In this document: positions 55,514-64,000 of the stretch, piece by piece
Position numbering within the stretch: position 1 is the stretch's first letter
How the letters are laid out: each line of letters opens with the position of its first letter
DNA from: Arthrobotrys musiformis
Taxonomy: Eukaryota > Ascomycota > Orbiliomycetes > Orbiliales > Orbiliaceae
Assembly (NCBI GenBank): GCA_036971715.1
Contig: JAVHJL010000008.1
Location: 1,488,001 to 1,552,000, forward strand
Direction: 5' to 3'
Length of the DNA: 64,000 nucleotides
The notes under the pieces: generated by a model
The model's database searches: none
What the model was told of the DNA's origin: nothing
The model's input: the letters and a program-made list of their open reading frames with translations, nothing else
Position numbers and translations under genes: made by a program

Positions 55514-56455
55514 ATGTCGGACCTACCCACGCTAGTCTTCGTCCCCGGTGCGTGGCACAGGCCGATATGCTACAGCAAGATTATAAAACCGCTCGAGGAG
55601 GAATATAACCTGAAATGCAGGGCCGTCACGCTCCCCTCGGCGAGTGATAATCCGGAGGCGACGTTTAAAGACGATCTCGACGCCGCTTGTGGGGTTATAT
55701 CCGGGGAAACGGGGGAAGGGCGTGATGTGGTTGTTATTGCGCATTCATATGGTGGATTGGTGGGGAATAGTGCTATAAAGGACTTTGTGAGGGGTGAGGA
55801 GGGGAAAGGGAGGGTTGTGGGGTTGGTGCTTATTGCGAGTGGGTTTACGTTTACGGGGTTGGCGTTTATGGATCCTTTGCTGGGGATTCCGCCGCCGGCG
55901 TGGAGGGTTAATAGGGATACGGGGTTTGCGGAGATAGTGGTTGATGCTGGGGAGTTTTTTTATCATGATGTTGAGGAGGGGGAGAGGGGGTATTGGGTTC
56001 GGCAACTTGGGGAGCAGAGTTTGAAGTCGTTGTTTGAGGGGGGGGAGTATACTTATGCTGGGTGGAGGGATGTGCCGGCTTGGTATGTTGGGACGGTAGA
56101 GGATAGGGGGTTGCCGGTTGTGGTGCAGAGGATGAATGTGGGGATGGCGAGGGGGATGGGAGGGGATGTGGTGCATAGGGAGTTGAGGAGTGGGCATTCG
56201 CCGTTTTTGAGTATGCCCGGCGAGGTGGTGGGGATTTTGGTGGAGGCTGTGGAGGCGTTTACGGGGAAGAAGGTGGCGAGGAGGGAGGAAGTGGGGGGTA
56301 CTGGGGGAGGGGGAGGGGTTATCTTACCGGCTGTTAGGCTGTGGGAGCCGACCACGTGGTGGAGGTTTGGGGTGCCGTTTTTTTTTGGGAGGATTATTGG
56401 GCGGGGGATTGTCGCTTTTGGGTGGTGGAGGAGGGTGTGGAGGGGGCTTTGGTGA
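55514..56455 (+). CDS. Alpha/beta hydrolase with Trp-rich C-terminal tail
   Basis: Single exon, 313 aa from the ATG at 55514 (MSDLPTLVFVPGAWHRP); an in-frame ATG 19 codons upstream is less likely because the family begins at the first beta strand. FVPGAWH is the oxyanion-hole loop, HSYGG (about residue 77-81) the nucleophile elbow with catalytic Ser, and GHSPF (about 232-236) supplies the catalytic His; an acidic residue in YVGTVEDRGLP is the likely third member. This resembles the fungal esterase/hydrolase group related to plant methyl-ester hydrolases; substrate unknown. The last 30 residues contain seven Trp and many aromatic residues (TTWWRFGVPFFFGRII; WWRRVWRGLW), unusual for the family and suggestive of membrane contact. 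From about 55720 the coding strand is extremely G-rich and C-poor. It may be a recently acquired or relaxed gene, but the frame is intact. Confidence 0.8.
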   Translation: MSDLPTLVFVPGAWHRPICYSKIIKPLEEEYNLKCRAVTLPSASDNPEATFKDDLDAACGVISGETGEGRDVVVIAHSYGGLVGNSAIKDFVRGEEGKGRVVGLVLIASGFTFTGLAFMDPLLGIPPPAWRVNRDTGFAEIVVDAGEFFYHDVEEGERGYWVRQLGEQSLKSLFEGGEYTYAGWRDVPAWYVGTVEDRGLPVVVQRMNVGMARGMGGDVVHRELRSGHSPFLSMPGEVVGILVEAVEAFTGKKVARREEVGGTGGGGGVILPAVRLWEPTTWWRFGVPFFFGRIIGRGIVAFGWWRRVWRGLW

Positions 56456-58156
56456 TGATTTCTTTTACATTTGGAGGGTTCGGATTGGTTGTGTATATAG
56501 TGAATCAACCCCGCTCTAAGTCTTAATTGAGGCCTTAAGGGCCTTGATAACTAAGTAGGTACCTACCTATATATTTGAAGCCGTGAAGTAACAGGCTTGG
56601 GTAGCTGGGGATGTTTTGAAGCTGTAGCTCTTCACACTGTAGCTACGTATACCTCATAAACCCGTGTCTGCGAGTATATCCCTTAAATAATCCCTAGTAT
56701 CTCTATTACATAAACCCAAGCGGGACTAGACTTAGGACCAATACTATCGATTGCAAGATCTCAAGGTTGATTCGAATTTATATTCAATACTACCTAAAAA
56801 ATAAGTAAAAATAAATATATGATAGCATAGCATCAAAACTTGGAAAGAAGGTTGTCGCGTAAATTTATAAACCAGGCTGCCCCTGCGAAAGTGGCAAAAA
56901 GCAAAGTAGATCTGGAAGCTAACCCCCGTTTATAACTTGTATCAATGACGTTCCTCTAATTTCATTACTTACTGTTATGATCTTTTTAATATTGTGGTAT
57001 CGAATGGAAAGCCATAATATTTTATGTTAGACGTAATATAAGATATGCTCGATCCATAAACAATCCTACACTCGTAGTATACCTAATATGGTGTCGGTAT
57101 GATTGAAGGATATTGGCCAAATACCAGCAAGCACCCGGTAAATGATATAAGAATGTAGGGAGCCTCGTTTCATCACCAAATAGCCATGTGAGCACTTGGC
57201 TTTCAGCCTCAGCTCTGCAATCGTGTAGTGTAGCCTCAAGGCCAGGCAATAATAATGGGACATGTTGCAGTTTGGCAAGCGATGTGTTGAAGGGCAGCCA
57301 ATCAGCGGCGCGGAGGCTCAAAATCGGCCTGAGCAGGGATCCGGGTCTTGGCAACCAGCAGTCGCGGCGAGAGCAATGCCCCCAAACTTGAGCCAACTTT
57401 TTCTCTCTGCTCAACTCACAGCGTAATCAACCTCTCTTCATTGATCTCGTCGCCGGTCACCTATATATCTTCTCAAGTACCTCCATATACCACTACCATC
57501 TTGAATCCGATTCAACCTTCTATATACGCCTTTCATTTCTTGCTCTTTCTGCTCACCTAATACCCCTTTTTTTAGCCAGAAAAACATCCATCTAGGACGC
57601 CAATCGGGACGACAAAGGAGGGATATTGTTGCTTCTTTTCTCGTGTTCTAGAATATCGACTGCTCCTTAGTGCTGGCTGCATTTGCGCGTGTTCCTGCCA
57701 TCGAAAAAAAGGACCTTGCATACAAATACACACATACTCACCATCGATACCACAATCCCCGCTACGACCACCACGACATCACACGTTCCTTTCTCGGAAT
57801 ATATAATACCGATCGCAATATCATCCTCTGCTCTATTCCGGAAGATAAAATCCGATTTTTCGATATTACGTCTAGCGTTTTCTGTCGTCGCTTTCTCGAA
57901 GTCCGTTTGGTTCGATCCAACAAAAAAAGGAAAAAAAATCTCGCCCTGAATCTTGTCTGCAGCTCGACTTGTGTCCCGGCGCACCCCTCTCTTTTGGAGA
58001 ACTTGAAGGCTACTGAAGGGGCATCTCGATGACCGACACGTCGTTATAAAGTCTGGCTTTTTTTTGAGTTGAAGGATAGGAGGAGAATCTTGAAAAGAGG
58101 ACCAGGCTGTCTAAATTCTTTGGTATCTACGGACACCGATAAACACATCACACAAA
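56456..58156. other. Intergenic region and TRA1 leader
   Basis: About 1.7 kb. The first part is AT-rich with TAGGTACCTACC motifs at 56553-56570. From about 57380 the sequence turns C/T-rich with short ATG-poor tracts, consistent with the promoter and 5' UTR of TRA1. Open frames near 57670-58030 overlap in three frames and show no domain. Confidence 0.5.
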
Positions 58157-61100
58157 ATGGCGGCTCCACCGTCCGTCGAGTTGTTCTCGACGAGGCTGGC
58201 AGATGATAAGATTGGTAAGGCACTTTTTGTCTCGGGGGACGGGAGTTCTTCTGGCCCCGCATTATTTTCGAACGGCGAGTGGAAGAATAAGGCCTGAAAA
58301 ATTAACTTATTGAAATCTTGAGTAGATACTCGCCAAAAGTTCATGATTGCCTCGGAATTGAAGGATCAGTTGGAAGTTCTACATCAACATGATTACAGTA
58401 ATACACTGGCGAAGCTCATGCCCGTGTTTCACCAGCTGCTGAGGGGTCCGCCGTCGTTTTTGAGTACTTCTAATGAGCATGTATGTTTCCCACCCATCCA
58501 CTACGTCACCGTGTACTCCTGGTCGCGTGCACCCGTTTCAATAAATATGCCACTGACCTCTTTACCTTTTCCACCGTGTAGAAATTACGGAATTGCATAC
58601 TGGACATCATCCACCGTCTCCCTTTCAACCCCGCCGAAGCGTTAGAACCCCACGCCGTCGAGCTAATGAAGGTCATGATGAACCTTGTTAGGGTGGAGAA
58701 TGAGGAAAACGCGGTCCTTTGCATGAAGATCATTATGGACTTCCAGCGGAATTACCAAAAGACCCTTGCCGACCAGGTGCAACCGTATTTGGATTTAATA
58801 CAGGAAATGTTCGGGAAGATGCCGCAGGCGGTGAAGGATACCTTTGAAACGCCGGCGTTTGGAGCCACACCCATGCCCTCCACGGTAGGTGCACTCTCTT
58901 CCCCTCCGTAATGTTATTTTGCTAATGGGTACGGACCGATGGTATAGCCTGCCAATGCGATGCAATCCCCCAAACCCGGCTCCCCGATGATGGGTGGCGA
59001 CGACGCTCCTGCGAATAAGAACCTCGTGAAGGGCATGCAAAGCTTCAAGGTCCTCGCCGAGTGTCCGATCATCGTTGTATCTCTTTTCCAGGCCCATAAG
59101 CAGCTTGTCCCGAAAAATATCAAGCTGTTTGTCCCACTTATTCGCGAAATGATCATGTTGCAAGCCCAGCCGCAGGCTGATGCCCACAAGATTGCGGCCC
59201 AGGAAGGGCAGGTGCTGAGTGGGCCTTGTGCTGGCATTCGTAACAAGGCCGCCTTTGGAGATTTCATCACAGCTCAAGTTAAAACCATGTCGTTTCTGGC
59301 GTATGTGCTAAGAGGCTACTCTAAGGAACTAGCCGACTTTTTGACAACACTGCCGGAGATCGTGGTAAGGTTGCTGAAGGATTGTCCGAGGGAGAAATCG
59401 AGTGCTAGGAAGGAGTTGTTGGTTGCCACACGACATATTATTAATTTCAATTTCCGAAAAGTCTTTCTTACGAAGATCGATGAGCTTCTAGATGAGAGAG
59501 TGCTGATTGGAGACGGTTTGACGGTTTACGAGACCATGAGGTGAGCAGTGTTTTGTCTGTCATAAAGTTGAGCTGTGGAGTCGTGAGCTGACTGGTGTTA
59601 TGAAATTGGTAGACCTTTGGCCTACAGCATGTTGGCGGATTTGATTCATCATGTTCGGGAATCCCTCAACAGTTCTCAGATTCGGAGGACGGTTATCGTC
59701 TATACGAAGAATTTGCATGATAGTTTCCCAGGGACCAGTTTTCAGACTATGAGTGCGAAATTACTGCTCAACCTTGCGGACTGCATTGCAAAACAAATAC
59801 CCGACAAGCAAGAAGGTATGCGCACTGCCCATTCGGAATATATAGTGACAGGAGTGGTACTAATGCTTCGTACAATTTACAGCTCGCCACTTCTTGTTGA
59901 TGATTTTGGACGCCATTGCGGACAAGTTTGCTGCCATGAACAGACAGTATGAGAATGCTGTCAAGCATAGCAAGCCTCAACAGGACAACAATGACGATGC
60001 TATGGATATTGATAAGCCGGAGATAGAAGAATACGACGAGATCGATATCTTCCAGGTTACTCCCATCAAGTTGTCCAATAGGGATAGGGGACAGAAGCCT
60101 GTTGATGGTGAGTTATATTTCGGGAGGCTAGTGCGAATCGGTGCTAACGATGGTGTTAGATAACAAATTCTTGTTCAAAAACCTCATGAACGGACTCAAG
60201 AATATGCTTTCGGCACTGAGAGCATGCAACCCACCTCAGACTATCGGTGACCCCGCCAATAATCCTTCCAACTGGCCAGAAGTGGCCTATGGTTTCAATG
60301 CGGAGGAAGTCAAGATCATCACTAAGTTGTTCCGAGAGGGAGCTTACGTCTTCAGATACTATCATTCCGAAACCGACAAGTCGAACGAGCAGACATTCTC
60401 CACACCCCTCGAATTCATGCAATCTATCCTTGTCCCATCGAATAAAGAGGAGAAAGACCTCTTGGAAACATTCGCGACAGTTTTTCATTGCATCGACCCC
60501 GCAACCTTTCACGAAGTTTTCCATTCTGAAATCCCGAGACTGTATGAAATGATGTTCGAGCACTATCCCTTACTTCATATTCCTCAATTCTTTTTGGCGA
60601 GCGAGGCGACCTCACCGGCATTCTGTGGGATGCTGCTGCAGTTTCTCATGAGCAAGATTGAAGAGGTCGGGACGAAAGATGTGATGAAAGCGTCGATACT
60701 ATTGCGACTTTTTAAGTTATCCTTTATGGCTGTCACCCTTTTCTCTGCACATAACGAACCAGTCTTGCTTCCACATGTCAGCAAAATCATTACCCAGGCG
60801 ATCAATCTCTCCACAACGGCTGAAGAGCCGGTCAACTACTTCTATCTCCTACGTTCACTTTTTAGGTCAATTGGCGGCGGCAGGTTTGAGGTTTTGTATA
60901 AGGAGATTTTGCCGCTTCTGGAAGTTCTCCTACAGGTCCTGAATACCAAGCTGCATTCTGCTAGGGATACGAAAGAGCGAGATCTTTATGTCGAGTTGTG
61001 TCTCACGGTACCAGCTAGGCTGAGTAATCTTCTGCCGCACCTTTCGTATCTCATGAAACCCCTCGTCGTGGCCCTTAGTGCCGGGCTAGATCTTGTTACC

Positions 61101-64000
61101 CAAGGTTTACGAACACTAGAGCTGTGCGTGGACAATCTTACTGCAGACTACCTTGACCCAATCATGGCGCCTGTCATCGACGACCTTATGGTTGCGCTGT
61201 GGAATCATCTCAAACCTTTACCCTACAGCCATCAACAGAGCCATACTACCATGCGTATTCTTGGCAAGCTCGGTGGAAGGAATAGGAAGTTCCTCACACA
61301 TCCGCCAACTCTGGAATATCGCACCTTTTCGGACGACGAGTGTAGTGTTAATATGAAACTGCATGGCGCGCCTGGCGAGCGGCCTTATCCGTTTATGGTT
61401 TCTACGGACCTTGCTATCAGAACATTGAGAGATTCGAAGGCGAATATGTTCCATCGACAGCAGGCATTCAAGTTGCTCTCATCTTCCCTCAAGTTGTTCA
61501 TTGGCCAGGATAATCTCCCCGATGACTTTATGCACATTGTACGGATGAATGCGAATGACCTTGCTAACGACACGGTTGAGATTCCGAGCCCTCAGGATCT
61601 GGGGAGTGATCGGGATAAACCTGTCCATAAGAAGCACGAACAAGATGAACAACTCAGATCGTTGATTAAGGCTTGCTTATATGCCGCGGCGATCGAAGAG
61701 ATGAAGGATGACGCGATGGAGTTGTTCGCTGATACCTGCCGACATCTTACCGTCCTTGACGTTGGAAACGCCGTCGCCTCGCATCGGTATTCTAAACAAC
61801 CATTTAGTGTCGAGGGTGGCGAAGGACCACTCACTCTTGATACCAACGTCCTCGCCGATGCGCTCTCGGATTGTCTAGGGTCTGAGGTTCCCGAAGTTCG
61901 TGAAGCTGCGATGGAGGGAATCCGTGTCGTTGCCGAAGCTGGCACTACAATCTTTGGCAGCGTGGACCATATCGGAAAGTTACCCCTGTTCTCGGCCATG
62001 TCTAAGAGGTTCTGTCATAACTGCTACGCTGAGGAATGGTTTTCAAAGGCGGGCGGTTGTCTTGGTATCAAAGCTTTGCTCACACGTGTTTCTCTCGGTG
62101 AAGCGTTCCTGGTCGAGCGACAGCTAGATTGGGTTCGTTCGCTCCTCTACGTGATTAAAGATATGCCACAAGATCTCCCGGCGACGACGAGAGAGGATGC
62201 GGCTGTTACTTTGGATCTTGTGCTTCATGAGTGTAACAAGACTGCGAAGGCGGAGGATATCAAGCCTAGCTCTAAGCTGTTTAACCTCTGTGCTCACATC
62301 GTCTACGAACTTTCGAACTGCAATAAACATGTTCGTCAGTCGGCACAACAGTCTTTGGAAACCCTGTCAAAGCTATTGAAGGTTGAGATCCACGAAATGA
62401 TCGCACCGGTCAAAGATCGTTTACTCGGTCCTATCTTTGGAAAACCACTTAGAGCTCTCCCGTTCGCCAGTCAGATTGGATATATAGACGCCATTACGTT
62501 TTGCCTCAAGCTCCAGAACAACTTTTTGGAGATTGACCATGAGATGATCCGATTGCTTGGTGAGGCTTTAGCGCTGGCTGATGCGGATGATGAAACACTG
62601 GGTACTCAGAAGGCTAGCGAATATAGGACTATGGAGGCTGTGATGAACCTAAGAGTTGGTTGCATTCGCCTGTTATCGATGGCTATCGCATACCCGGAGT
62701 TTAATACACCGCAGCAACAGCAAACGAAGGCGAGGATTATTGCTGTATTCTTCAAGAGCCTCTATGCCAAATCCCCAGAAGTGGTTGAGGCTGCAAATGA
62801 TGGACTCAAGGGCGTACTCACTCATACCCACAAGTTACCTAAGGAGTTGCTTCAGAACGGGCTTCGTCCTATCCTTATGAACTTATCCGACCACAAGAGG
62901 TTGTCTGTTGCTGGGTTGGAAGGATTGGCGAGACTGCTCGAATTACTTACTAATTACTTCAAAGTCGAAATTGGTTCACGCCTCTTCGACCATCTCAATC
63001 AATTTGCCGACCCCAATAGCATTCACCAGACGAGCTTCAAGCTACTCGAGCAGAATGGCAATATCAAGATTATTGCCTCGATTCTCAATATTTTCCACTT
63101 GTTGCCCCCCGCGGCGAGCCAATTTTTGGATAAGATGGTGCAGACGGTATTGGGACTTGAGGAAAGCCTTCGACGCACACAAATCTCACCTTTCCGGCCC
63201 CCGCTGCTCAAGTTCGTCAACCGATATGCGGAGGATACGTGGAAATATATGCTTCAGAAGCTGTCGGTGATGAAGTACGGACGTTTGTTCGCACAGTTGT
63301 TGGCGGATGAATCAAGCGGCGCTCTTCGTGATCATTTGATTGCGAATATTGGTGATTTGGTTAAGGCTTCGTTTGAGAGTCCGGCGGATGGGGAGGCGAA
63401 GACCACAGCTATCTTTAATGCCATTGAGGCCATCGGAGCTGTGTGCGAACATAAATCTGAGTGGCTCGTTGAGCAAAAGGACCTGCTGAATAAACTTCTG
63501 ATTGTCGGTTCGGATGTTTATACCAAAGCTGTCAATGGGGAGTTGAAGCCTCCTTCCCTTTGCTTGAGCGTCGACCAGTCCGCTACTACCCTTATTGCGG
63601 TGTTCACCAAGTACCTCGTCCAGAAGCCAACAGATCTGCCGTTTTTGTTCCAAGTTATCAAGGGGACTAGCTCTGGAGGATTGAAACCGAATTACTTGCT
63701 CGACCACTTCATCTACGAACATATCATTTGCAGCAAGTCTATCGAATACTGGAAGAGTGTGATCTTCAAGTGTTTGGATCTGTATCAAGACACGTCGCAA
63801 AACCAGATGCTCAAGACCTACGCTTTCAAGAACCTAGTCAACCCGATCTTGTTGATGGATATTCAACGCCGCGGTATCGATCCTGAAACCCCCAAATTGG
63901 TGGACTCGCAACTTGTCGGTGCCGTGCATCATAAAATCTGGAAGACGAACCTCGGAGATCTGGACGATGGACAAAATGGTCTGGATCGATCGAGGATGGA
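58157..64000 (+). CDS. tra1: Tra1/TRRAP, SAGA and NuA4 subunit, 5' part
   Basis: Seven exons are visible: 58157-58214, 58326-58480, 58582-58884, 58948-59540, 59613-59815, 59883-60107 and 60160 to beyond the window, about 1,790 codons and open to the edge. The protein begins MAAPPSVELFSTRLADDK, then KFMIASELKDQLEVLHQHDY. Clear family segments are FFLASEATSPAFCGMLLQ, GPCAGIRNKAAFGDFITAQV, the SVNMKLHGAPGERPYPFMVS block and RILGKLGGRNRKFL. It is a giant HEAT-repeat scaffold (yeast protein about 3,740 aa) ending in FAT and catalytically dead PI3K-like domains, which lie outside. Tra1 binds transcription activators and brings SAGA and NuA4 acetyltransferase complexes to promoters. A disordered acidic insert (DNNDDAMDIDKPEIEEYDEI) lies near residue 475. 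Introns cluster in the first 2 kb; the rest is a single long exon, as in many fungal TRA1 genes. Confidence 0.95.

Noticed and set aside
1..64000. Search for CRISPR arrays, bacterial operons, prophage or complete transposons
   Set aside because: The sequence is eukaryotic with spliced genes; I saw no spaced direct-repeat array, transposase, reverse transcriptase or integrase motif.

Overview
The window looks like the nuclear genome of a filamentous ascomycete (Pezizomycotina). Three things point there: short GT-AG introns of about 50-90 nt that split nearly every gene, a class I hydrophobin gene, and fungal versions of conserved eukaryotic complexes. I cannot name the species or class. Gene models below were built by hand: I chose splice sites so that the joined exons stay in frame and match known family motifs. 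Exon lengths sum to a multiple of three for every gene complete in the window except vma1, whose first exon is missing.

Layout. 1-0.8 kb: 3' part of a SAM-dependent O-methyltransferase. 2.9-5.3 kb: GRAM-domain membrane protein (-). 6.2-8.8 kb: two F-box genes in tandem (+). 9.0-24.8 kb: a dense housekeeping block with SF3a60 (-) divergent from the eIF4AIII/Fal1 helicase (+), a RmlD/MAT2B-like reductase (-), dephospho-CoA kinase (+), APC/C subunit Cdc16/APC6 (-) divergent from a Tlg1/syntaxin-6 SNARE (+), a Gfo/Idh/MocA dehydrogenase (-), TFIIIC subunit Tfc1/GTF3C5 (-) and a tRNA-Ala(CGC) (-). 25.0-26.6 kb: an F-box-type gene with one in-frame stop. 28.1-38.0 kb: PP2A B56 subunit Rts1, V-ATPase subunit A and Gid7/WDR26 (all -), with long leaders between them. 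38-47 kb: a gene-poor stretch holding one intact hydrophobin and one decayed hydrophobin-like copy. 47.4-50.1 kb: an RA-PH domain protein (+).

50-57 kb is the accessory-looking part. It has a small coiled-coil/SAP-type gene with an apparent 1-nt frame break, a 160-bp CTTCTG hexanucleotide array just after that gene's stop, a 33-bp sequence duplicated 2 kb apart, an unrecognised small membrane-protein gene, and an alpha/beta hydrolase of extreme strand composition with a Trp-rich tail. 58.2 kb to the end: the 5' half of TRA1, the SAGA/NuA4 scaffold.

The conserved genes cover splicing, RNA helicase function, Pol III transcription, cell-cycle and gluconeogenic ubiquitin ligases, vacuolar acidification and chromatin recruitment. 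They form no pathway cluster. The less ordinary signals are a 21-nt micro-exon, a triplicated acidic motif in an APC6 N-terminal extension, a single C-to-T-type stop in an F-box gene, the hydrophobin decay, and the 51-56 kb island. I found no new multi-gene system that I could defend.
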